From NCBI GenBank assembly GCA_050633325.1, contig JBOEGH010000023.1, forward strand, positions 1 through 22,379: a DNA stretch of 22,379 bases. The letters are read 5' to 3'. Made by a program: the position numbers and the translations under genes. The notes under the pieces were generated by a model, which saw only the letters and a list, made by a program, of their open reading frames with translations, was not told the origin of the DNA and did not search any database. Positions 6,835-12,181 of the stretch are shown piece after piece. How positions within the stretch are numbered: position 1 is the stretch's first letter; the number at the start of each line of letters is the position of its first letter. The stretch is from UBA1672 sp050633325. GTDB lineage: Bacteria > Pseudomonadota > Alphaproteobacteria > Micavibrionales > Micavibrionaceae.

Positions 6835-7500
6835 TCAGTTGGTATCAGGCTTTTGCCCGATAAGGTTAGTTACGTTCTGGATGCTGTCCATCCAGTCAGA
6901 TGTTGTTTGATCTCTCCATTCTATAAGTTCATGGATCTTTTCATAGTCTTCTTGAAGGTTACGGCTAAAGATTGGCTCATGATGTGCAATACGGTTTCTT
7001 AAACCGCGAATACAAAAAATATCGTCAAACGCCTTCTCTCGTATTTCTCTAACGCTCATGTTTTGCGGTGAGTTTGGAAACGCGGTTTTGATGTGATGAT
7101 TCCATATCCGCACATCATGCCTTGCCGTAAACATTTTTTCCCAAAAGACAAATTTTAATTCAGCGACCACTTTGCCAACAGTTGGGTTTTGCATTCTTGC
7201 AACTTGCTGCAAGTTGCTTCTGGGGCTAAACCGTCCCCTATCGGGCAAACTGAGTATAAATCTCTGATCCCAAGGCCAGTTTGGCGTGTAAACATTCTCT
7301 ATAGATTCAGCAACGGCGTTTCTCAAGCTTATTTCTAATAGATGTAATGGAAGTAAAAAAGCTGAAGAAATCTCTAAGTTCCATTGATATAATCTAAGCG
7401 CACATGTGCGATCATTACCGCAATGCTGTAAATATGTTGCGAAACGTGGTTCGGATAGTATATGTGGTATATTATTAAGCTGTTCTCTGGTGTAGGACAT
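6835..7500 (-). CDS. AbiF/Abi_2-type HEPN abortive-infection protein
   Basis: A 221-aa Abi-like protein, predicted HEPN-fold ribonuclease. The conserved N-terminal block NLEISSAFLLPLHLLEISLRN (around residues 41-61) is typical of the Abi_2/AbiD/AbiF superfamily. The HEPN catalytic motif R-N-x3-H is at R168-N169 to H173 in GLRNRIAHHEP. Members trigger growth arrest or death on phage infection by cleaving RNA, and AbiF-type proteins have been described as stably linked to a non-coding RNA acting as antitoxin and as relatives of the Cas13 ancestor. A small RNA with its own promoter and terminator lies directly upstream here in divergent orientation. The start at 7500 has a weak ribosome-binding site. 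It is shorter than the ~300-aa classical AbiF, but the motif-bearing core looks complete. Confidence 0.82.
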   Translation of the reverse strand: MSYTREQLNNIPHILSEPRFATYLQHCGNDRTCALRLYQWNLEISSAFLLPLHLLEISLRNAVAESIENVYTPNWPWDQRFILSLPDRGRFSPRSNLQQVARMQNPTVGKVVAELKFVFWEKMFTARHDVRIWNHHIKTAFPNSPQNMSVREIREKAFDDIFCIRGLRNRIAHHEPIFSRNLQEDYEKIHELIEWRDQTTSDWMDSIQNVTNLIGQKPDTN

Positions 7501-7523
7501 ATTATGCGCTTGTCATTAATTTA

Positions 7524-7553
7524 TTGACATTTATAGCAGTTAGAGCTTATCCT
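7524..7553 (+). promoter_or_regulatory. Sigma70-type promoter of the divergent small RNA
   Basis: TTGACA (7524-7529), an 18-bp spacer and TATCCT (7548-7553) predict a start near 7560, pointing into the small RNA. It overlaps, on the other strand, the promoter of the abi gene. Confidence 0.6.
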
Positions 7554-7558
7554 GTACA
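7530..7558 (-). promoter_or_regulatory. Promoter of the abi gene, overlapping the RNA promoter
   Basis: On the minus strand TGTACA (7558-7553), 17 bp, then TATAAA (7535-7530) preceded by TGC, an extended -10. The start would be near 7523, giving a ~23-nt leader before the abi ATG. The two divergent promoters occupy the same ~35 bp, so polymerase binding to one should exclude the other. Confidence 0.5.
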
Positions 7559-7559
7559 T

Positions 7560-7646
7560 AGATGTTACGAGATACGCGGGCTTCACTGCCTCCACTCGTG
7601 GCGACGAGATTATCTAAGCCCGCTCTTTATGAGCGGGCTTTAATTT
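7560..7646 (+). ncRNA. Candidate AbiF-associated small RNA (RNA antitoxin)
   Basis: About 86 nt from the predicted start to a strong terminator, with no convincing reading frame. Visible structure: hairpin CTCGT-GGCG-ACGAG (7595-7608), enclosed by AGATA (7570-7574) with TATCT (7611-7615), then terminator AAGCCCGCTC/GAGCGGGCTT (7616-7640). GCGGGCTT at 7576-7583 can pair with the left arm of the terminator instead, giving two mutually exclusive folds. A position next to an AbiF-type HEPN gene matches the known abiF RNA arrangement; I cannot test it against the published covariance model. Confidence 0.6.
7616..7646 (+). terminator. Intrinsic terminator of the small RNA
   Basis: AAGCCCGCTC (7616-7625), loop TTTAT, GAGCGGGCTT (7631-7640), then TAATTT. 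The 10-bp GC-rich stem is perfect. Confidence 0.75.
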
Positions 7647-7676
7647 GGCCTAAAACATGCCCTATTTATCATGACC

Positions 7677-7745
7677 GTGGTGAAAATCGGAGTGCTTTGG
7701 TGGTGAATTTTGGAGTTGGTACGTGGTGAAATCTGGAAACGCTGA
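7677..7745 (+). repeat. Three tandem 23-bp imperfect repeats
   Basis: GTGGTGAA starts at 7677, 7700 and 7723, exactly 23 bp apart. The shared unit is about GTGGTGAAWWTYGGAGT with a variable 6-bp tail; the third copy diverges after TGGA. The spacing is like plasmid iterons or a multi-site operator. They lie between the small RNA and the broken gene at 7885, in the gene-free stretch 7647-7884. Confidence 0.6.
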
Positions 7746-7884
7746 TATTGAGTTATTCACATTTTTGGTGGATTGAATCAGGGATAGAATCGGTAAAGCA
7801 TTACTAGCTGCGATTTTTAACGCTTCAAACTTTGCCCTCCATATTATATCGTGGTGGTTGTAGCAAGTAATATGGGGTGAAAGC

Positions 7885-8110
7885 ATGACGTTTGAAGAGG
7901 CATTAGAGCTTTTTGGTTTGAGAAGAATACCGTCCGAAGCCGTTTTAAAGGTTTTGAGGAATGACGCGGTAAAAGAAGCAATCGAGGCAAAAGACGAAGA
8001 CCGCCAGAAAGACATTCACCGCGCTTTTGCCGTTCTTACAGGTAAAGAAGATGCGGAGCTAAATGTTGGTCAAGGCGCTAGCGCTGCCGGACCAACAGGA
8101 ATAGTCAAAG
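7885..8110 (+). pseudogene. 5' part of an unrecognised gene broken by IS3 debris
   Basis: The reading frame begins at ATG 7885 with GGGGTGAA just upstream and encodes a mostly helical N-terminus (MTFEEALELFGLRRIPSEAV..., then EAKDEDRQKDIHRAFAVLTGK). Somewhere near 8100-8120 it runs in frame into the tail of an IS3-family OrfB, ending at 8235. The chimera is therefore an artefact of insertion. The probable downstream half of the same gene is at 8583-8733. I do not recognise the family. Confidence 0.55.
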
Positions 8111-8261
8111 CATCATGCCGTCAACAGGCAGAAAGGACGATCAATGACTACATTATGAACTTCTATAACCGGACAAGACGGCATTCAACTCTTGGAAATA
8201 TGAGCCCGATGATGTATGAAAAATTAACCGCTTAAAGAGCACGGTCGTGTCCACTTTTTTA
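8110..8261 (+). mobile_element. IS3-family right-end fragment (OrfB C-terminus and terminal repeat)
   Basis: Residues AERTINDYIMNFYNRTRRHS, then TLGNMSPMMYEKL, are the classic C-terminal end of an IS3-family integrase (rve) domain. The stop is at 8233-8235 and the terminal repeat TGTCCACTTTTTTA is at 8248-8261. The rest of OrfB is missing. The left boundary is approximate. The fragment points right and abuts an oppositely oriented OrfA fragment. Confidence 0.75.
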
Positions 8262-8532
8262 AGACAAGTCCAAAGTACGCCGTGGCCTTTTTTAAGATGT
8301 CGCGCTCTTCTTTAACGCGCGCCAGCTCGGCCTTTAATCGCCGTATCTCGGCTGATTGTTCGTTATCTCTTTGATGAACCTTTACAGGCTTATGATACTG
8401 CGTAATCCACGCGTAAAGTGACTTTGTGCTTATCCCAAGACGTTCGGATACTTCATTGACTGAGTAACCTCGATCCTTAACTTGCGATACTGTATCGCGT
8501 TTAAATTCTTCTGTGTAACGTATTCCTGACAT
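8224..8532 (-). pseudogene. Truncated IS3-family transposase OrfA
   Basis: ATG 8532 opens a helix-turn-helix OrfA: RYTEEFKRDTVSQVKDRGYS, then VNEVSERLGISTKSLYAWI, followed by the leucine-zipper region (AEIRRLKAELARVKEERDILKKATAYF). OrfA binds the IS ends and provides the frameshift partner for OrfAB. After ATAYFG the frame leaves genuine OrfA sequence and reads through the adjacent terminal repeat (LVLKKWTRPCSLSG) to a stop at 8224. With no OrfB in frame or nearby, the element cannot transpose by itself. AAGGAG lies about 8 nt before the start. Confidence 0.8.
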
Positions 8533-8582
8533 CGTAGTCTCCTTGCTTCCATTTTATACACTGCAAGGTGTCTACTTTTATA
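8262..8582 (-). mobile_element. IS3-family left-end fragment (OrfA and terminal repeat), inverted
   Basis: Left end of an IS3-family element on the minus strand. The terminal repeat is at 8569-8582 (TATAAAAGTAGACA read inward), followed by a ribosome-binding site AAGGAG and orfA. The inward right-end repeat of the neighbouring fragment is TAAAAAAGTGGACA, 12 of 14 matches, so both fragments derive from the same or a closely related element. OrfB sequence is absent here; the orfA frame is cut at about 8262 where the other fragment's end begins. Confidence 0.75.
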
Positions 8583-8733
8583 GGGGCTATTCATACAGAT
8601 TGATTTCATTAGGTTACATGACCAGCTCGGCGGTATTCTGCACTCTTGTTCCTCGATTGAGGAAATAAAAGCAATCGTTCAGAAGGTTTTGGATGATAAC
8701 CCGCATTTAGACGGCAGCAGATCGGAGTGGTAA
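8583..8733 (+). pseudogene. 3' remnant of the gene interrupted by IS3
   Basis: Immediately after the IS3 terminal repeat an open frame runs to TAA at 8731-8733, encoding about 49 residues that end in IEEIKAIVQKVLDDNPHLDG and SRSEW. It has no start codon or ribosome-binding site of its own, is oriented like the 7885 frame and lies on the other side of the IS debris. The simplest reading is the C-terminus of the same disrupted gene. A strong terminator follows at 8799-8829. Confidence 0.5.
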
Positions 8734-8798
8734 AAAATTAGGGCTTCTGTTTCCTGTACACGAGCACTCCCCTGTGCTTGTGAACACACACAAACTAG

Positions 8799-8829
8799 GG
8801 GGGGAGGAATATCCTTCCCCCATTTTTTT
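8799..8829 (+). terminator. Intrinsic terminator after the broken gene
   Basis: GGGGGGAGGA (8799-8808) pairs with TCCTTCCCCC (8812-8821, one G-U) across a 3-base loop, followed by ATTTTTTT. It lies just beyond the 3' end of the convergent HTH gene. Confidence 0.75.
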
Positions 8830-8830
8830 G

Positions 8831-9358
8831 TTAGCCAGTTTTTTTACCGCTAAATGGCCACCAGCTTTTCTTTTTCTCGGATTCTTCCTCAAGTTTTTGT
8901 ATTTTTTCTAGAACAGTATCCAATTTTTTTGATTGTTCTTCTTCTTTTTGATTTTTGATTTTTTCTGCTTCACTTCGTTGATCTGTTATTGCACGTGTAA
9001 GCTCTTTATTTTGATTGAGGCTGTCTTTCAGGTTTCCGTTCAAACTGTCTACTTGTCCAGTTAGAAGTTCCCGTTCCCTTTGTCGTTCTTGTTTTTCTTT
9101 TTCCAGCTCTTTTTCTAATTGTATAATTTTGTCTTTGAGAACACTTTCTGAGGTTCGCTTGGTATTGTCGCTATTGGATTTTTCTTGTTCTCGTTGTTCT
9201 AGGGTTTTGACATTATCGTGACCATAAACTCTCTGAAGTTCAGAAATGTCGACTTTGCCATTATCACTGATAGAAATGTTTTTGGACTTGATGTGGTTGT
9301 AAAAAGTCGCTTTAGAAACCCCCACCATTTTTGCAGCTTCAATTTTTTTTACTAACAT
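8831..9358 (-). CDS. HTH and coiled-coil DNA-binding protein of the replication region
   Basis: A 175-aa protein. Residues 1-45 form an excisionase/MerR-like helix-turn-helix (IEAAKMVGVSKATFYNHIKS). Residues about 50-160 are a long charged coiled coil (LEKELEKEKQERQRERELL and similar heptads). The tail is SWWPFSGKKTG. The plan of an N-terminal DNA-binding domain plus long coiled coil is that of KfrA-like plasmid proteins, which bind their own promoter and help plasmid stability; homology to KfrA itself is not claimed. It reads away from the origin-like region, and GTCTA/TAGAC boxes lie immediately upstream of its start, so autoregulation or origin binding is plausible. A TTG or ATG further upstream is not needed. 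Confidence 0.65.
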   Translation of the reverse strand: MLVKKIEAAKMVGVSKATFYNHIKSKNISISDNGKVDISELQRVYGHDNVKTLEQREQEKSNSDNTKRTSESVLKDKIIQLEKELEKEKQERQRERELLTGQVDSLNGNLKDSLNQNKELTRAITDQRSEAEKIKNQKEEEQSKKLDTVLEKIQKLEEESEKKKSWWPFSGKKTG

Positions 9359-9376
9359 ACAATATTTCCATTCATC

Positions 9377-9840
9377 GTCTAAGTGCGTCTAATTATACAA
9401 GTCTTAGATTGTCTATTCTGAATAGTAGCGGATTATTTAGTATGTTTAAATCAGAAATAATAAAATTTCCATATACTTTATAGTTTCTAGGTGTCTAATT
9501 TATTCCACCTGTGGATAACTAGAATAAATTAGACAGTCCAATTAGAAGTCAAAAATGACAGAGAGTGTGAAACCCATATATGAAAGGGGGTAATGCATGG
9601 TTTTGAAACCCTTATATTGCGGGAATTTAAAAAAGATACACGTATAAAAACAGATGAATTTTAAATTGTTTAAAATCGTCTACTTGTGGATAACTAGACT
9701 ACATGATACATTTCTTATAACAGAATCAAGAATCACCGTATTCTGTTTTCTAGATCGGTCAGAAAAGGCGTTCGCTAAATTCTGTTCTGGCCATTTCCAA
9801 GTCGTCTAAGACTTAAAATTAGACAATTTATAAACTTAAA
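9377..9840. other. Origin-like region with DnaA boxes and GTCTA palindromes
   Basis: This AT-rich, gene-free stretch between the HTH gene and repC is dense in ordered sites. GTCTAA lies at 9377 and 9387, and CTATTC-T-GAATAG at 9413-9425. A 14-bp inverted repeat TGTCTAATTTATTC (9492-9505) / GAATAAATTAGACA (9522-9535) encloses a perfect DnaA box TGTGGATAA (9510-9518). A second DnaA box (9685-9693) lies between GTCTA (9678) and TAGAC (9695-9699). Direct repeats TGAAACCCWTATA are at 9568 and 9604, and the 8-bp inverted repeat AACAGAAT/ATTCTGTT at 9719/9740. TCTAAGACTT near 9805 is the complement of AAGTCTTAGA at 9399. It could be a replication origin, partition site or operator cluster. Confidence 0.55.
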
Positions 9841-9877
9841 GAGAAAGGAGAAGCAGAATTTAGGTCTTTAGAAACGC

Positions 9878-9902
9878 AAAAAACCACCGTTGGCGCGGTG
9901 GT
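9878..9902 (-). terminator. Terminator of the antisense RNA
   Basis: Read on the minus strand: ACCACCG, loop CGCCAA, CGGTGGT, then TTTTTT. The same bases can fold in the repC leader on the plus strand, a possible target for antisense-controlled attenuation. Confidence 0.65.
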
Positions 9903-9937
9903 CTTAGCGTAAGGTCAGTGACCTTCTCAATCCTGTA
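9878..9937 (-). ncRNA. Candidate counter-transcribed RNA controlling repC
   Basis: A minus-strand transcript of about 60 nt upstream of repC, antisense to the repC leader. It starts about 7 nt after a good promoter. It contains the palindrome AAGGTCA-C-TGACCTT and ends in the hairpin ACCACCG-CGCCAA-CGGTGGT followed by TTTTTT. Antisense RNAs in just this place limit RepC synthesis in repABC plasmids (the incompatibility factor between repB and repC). Here there is no repB immediately upstream, but promoter, length, terminator and position fit the same role. Confidence 0.6.
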
Positions 9938-9943
9938 ACTAAG

Positions 9944-9972
9944 AGAATATCACTGAACGAATCGGGTGACAA
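9944..9972 (-). promoter_or_regulatory. Promoter of the antisense RNA
   Basis: Minus strand TTGTCA (9972-9967), 17-bp spacer, TATTCT (9949-9944). Transcription would start near 9937. Confidence 0.6.
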
Positions 9973-10039
9973 GTAAAAAAGTGCATTTGCGCTACCCTTT
10001 TTTGCACCCTTTTGCAGGCTCTAAATTGCTAATGACATC

Positions 10040-11356
10040 ATGCAGATCATAGAAAATCATTCGCCAAGTGCATTTGGCGGACGGTTAAGCTCACCCAAAT
10101 TTCGGGCCAGCTTAACCAGTGCAGAGGAATTTTGCGGCCTTGAAGACGATGTTAATCGTTTTCATGCCCTCAAACTCATTAAAAAAGTTGGCAAAGAGCT
10201 TGGATTTACATCCGAGCTGGTGGAAATGCTGGAATATTACCTGATCCGCACAAATGAAGTGGACTGGACAGAAGGCCACCAGCCTATTTGTTACCAGGCT
10301 GTGATTACAACGGCGCAAGATTTAGGAATTTCCGAGCGTCAGGTGCGTAATCGTGAAAACGCCCTCAACCGCCTTGGCGCCCTCACCTGGGAAGATTCCG
10401 GCAATTTCAAGCGTTACGGTGTACGCGATCGTGAAACCGGCGAGATTAAATATGCTTTTGGCGTTGATCTTTCTCCTCTCGCCTCTTTGATCCCTGCCCT
10501 TGAGCAAGCTTTAGAGGAGAAAGAAGCGTATAAAGAGCTGTGGAATGAGCATAAGCGTAAGATCACGGCTTATCGCGCCCGTATCCGCACCCTTCTGGCG
10601 GAAGCTGCGCTTTATAAAGAGATGAGTGATACTGTTCAGGCCGTTCAACAGGGCTATGACAGTATATCTTACTCAATCCGCACGCATCACTCACTGGAAC
10701 GCTTGAAGGATCTCACAGAAGATCATAAGCTCCTTTTGGAAGGGTTGTCAGACGCTCTTGAAATGGTAGCCGCAAGTGTGGATAAACAAGAAGTAACGCA
10801 GGATATTTCCCCCACGGACGAAACGCATTGCCGCCACATACATAGTACAAACCTTAATCAATCTAATAAATTAGATACAAGTAGTCCTTCGGCCAATAGC
10901 TTTCAAAAAAGCGTAGCGGAATCCACTGAGCCAAAAGAGGCTGAGTCCGGTGAGGGTGGAAAGACCGAAACAGAGCAGAAAAACAAAGATTACGGTATGG
11001 GACATATCTCATGGAAAATGATGGTAAACTCTTGTTCAGAGCGTTTCAAGGATCATATACCACTTCATAACCGGGCTTTGTCATGGGCTGATCTGGTTGA
11101 GGCGGCAAACGCCCTCCTCCCCACCCTTGGAATTAACAGAACGGCGTGGTGGGATGCCTGTGATGTGCTTGGACGCGAAGGGGCTGCGATCTGTATCATG
11201 ATTATTGACCAGAAAGCCCAAGATCCTGAAAATCCGGTGCGAAACCCCGGCGGATATTTGCGCAAAATGGTTTCCCGCGCTAAAACAGGGGATCTGAACT
11301 TACAAGGTTCAGTGTTTGGCTTGCTCAAACGCGGTGAGGAAAAGCCCAATGCGTAA
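10040..11356 (+). CDS. repC: Plasmid replication initiator RepC
   Basis: RepC-type initiator of 438 aa, normal family length. The N-terminal winged-helix region (about 1-170) contains VNRFHALKLIKKVGKELGF, the tract TAQDLGISERQVRNRENALN, and LGALTWEDSGNFKRYGVRD. A helical coiled-coil segment (about 155-215) follows, then a low-complexity linker. The conserved RepC C-terminal domain (about 345-430) ends NPVRNPGGYLRKMVSRAKTG. It binds the origin, which in studied repC replicons lies inside the gene. The ATG at 10040 has little Shine-Dalgarno match, consistent with tight control by the antisense RNA upstream. The stop overlaps the ATG of the downstream nuclease (ATGCGTAA). Unusually, repA and repB are not directly upstream. 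Confidence 0.93.
   Translation: MQIIENHSPSAFGGRLSSPKFRASLTSAEEFCGLEDDVNRFHALKLIKKVGKELGFTSELVEMLEYYLIRTNEVDWTEGHQPICYQAVITTAQDLGISERQVRNRENALNRLGALTWEDSGNFKRYGVRDRETGEIKYAFGVDLSPLASLIPALEQALEEKEAYKELWNEHKRKITAYRARIRTLLAEAALYKEMSDTVQAVQQGYDSISYSIRTHHSLERLKDLTEDHKLLLEGLSDALEMVAASVDKQEVTQDISPTDETHCRHIHSTNLNQSNKLDTSSPSANSFQKSVAESTEPKEAESGEGGKTETEQKNKDYGMGHISWKMMVNSCSERFKDHIPLHNRALSWADLVEAANALLPTLGINRTAWWDACDVLGREGAAICIMIIDQKAQDPENPVRNPGGYLRKMVSRAKTGDLNLQGSVFGLLKRGEEKPNA
10861..10876. other. AT-rich palindrome inside repC, candidate replication origin
   Basis: ATCTAAT-AA-ATTAGAT lies in the AT-rich linker of repC. In characterised repABC plasmids the origin maps within repC, commonly around an AT-rich stretch in the middle of the gene; this site is the best match here. 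Confidence 0.4.
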
Positions 11357-11870
11357 TTTCCATAGTCCGAAAAATAACCCCCAACTTCATCCACGAAAAA
11401 TGTGGATAAGCGGGGTTATTATCGCAATGTTTGCGCTGTTTTGCGGGATTGCCGCTGCTGCTGATTTGTACGTCAAAGATGGTGACAGCTTTGTTTTGAA
11501 TGGTGAGGAGATACGGCTTTGGGGCGTGGATGCGGTCGAACTATCGCAGTTTTGTCAAAAGGCTGGGCGGGATTATCCTTGCGGTAGATACGCAAAATCC
11601 TATTTGCTTAATCTGATCGGTTCGTCTGATTTGCGCTGTGAAAGAATGCCGGCGGCCAAAAAAGAAACGCGCACAGTCGCAAGGTGCTTTATAGGCGATT
11701 TGGATGTTGGCCGTGAAATGGTTCGGGCAGGCTGGGCGATTGATTATCGTTATTTCAGCAAAGGATTTTATGCTGAAGCCGAAAAACACGCGCGGGAGAA
11801 AAAAAACGGGGTTTGGGAAGGTCGTTTCCAACAGCCGCGAAACTGGCGGAAATCCAACCCTTATAAGTGA
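11349..11870 (+). CDS. Thermonuclease-family protein coupled to repC
   Basis: SNase-fold nuclease of 173 aa with an N-terminal membrane or signal segment (residues 19-38, ending GIAAAADLY). Family residues: DGDS (D44/D46), R56-x4-D61-x2-E64 in IRLWGVDAVE and R108. The cysteines at 69, 78, 97 and 113 follow the same spacing as the nuclease at 929-1426, so the two are related paralogues. I chose ATG 11349 because it gives the ATGCGTAA overlap with the repC stop; a TTG at 11316 would extend into repC. Export of a nuclease from a replication operon suggests a role in DNA uptake, transfer or plasmid biology at the envelope, but no such function is shown. Confidence 0.82.
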   Translation: MRNFHSPKNNPQLHPRKMWISGVIIAMFALFCGIAAAADLYVKDGDSFVLNGEEIRLWGVDAVELSQFCQKAGRDYPCGRYAKSYLLNLIGSSDLRCERMPAAKKETRTVARCFIGDLDVGREMVRAGWAIDYRYFSKGFYAEAEKHAREKKNGVWEGRFQQPRNWRKSNPYK

Positions 11871-12181
11871 TTTGAGCTGAAAATAACGGCCTCTCTCGCT
11901 TCGCTGCGCATTCAAAGCCGTGTCATTGTACCTTGAGAACGCTCAAAATCGACGTTTTTCTATGGCCGGTTTTTGTACTTTTGTTTGTTTGATTTTTAAA
12001 AGGGCGTGCCGCCCGAATTTATCAAGTTGAATAGATCAAAATTTTATTGCTTTCCGTCGTTCCTAGGAAAGACAGATAAAATTTCGCCGATTCCACTATG
12101 ACAAATTCTCCTGGCTTTTGATTTTAGGAAAAGAAGTGCAACGGGCACTTTCACTTAAAACTCAAAAACAGGAGCAAAACC
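11871..12181. other. Intergenic leader before the ParB-like gene
   Basis: I see no gene here. The region carries CCTAGGAAA near 12062, then the 19-base box TAGGAAAAGAAGTGCAACG (12125-12143) that recurs upstream of ardC. AAGTGC and GCACTT around 12135-12152 can form a hairpin. ACAGGAG lies about 7 nt before the ParB-like start. No clear terminator follows the nuclease gene. Confidence 0.5.
12125..12143 (+). repeat. 19-bp direct repeat, copy 1 (upstream of parB-like gene)
   Basis: TAGGAAAAGAAGTGCAACG is identical to 14203-14221. Each copy sits 25-57 nt before the start codon of a plasmid core gene, so it may be a shared regulatory element. Confidence 0.7.

Noticed and set aside
7677..7745. CRISPR array
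   Set aside because: The repeats are contiguous 23-bp units without unique spacers and no cas gene is present in the window.
7662..8015. 117-aa minus-strand frame over the 23-bp repeats and broken gene
   Set aside because: Serine/phenylalanine-rich translation, antisense to repeats and to the better-supported 7885 frame.
8999..9221. Plus-strand frame opposite the HTH/coiled-coil gene
   Set aside because: Serine/arginine-rich shadow of the coiled-coil codons.
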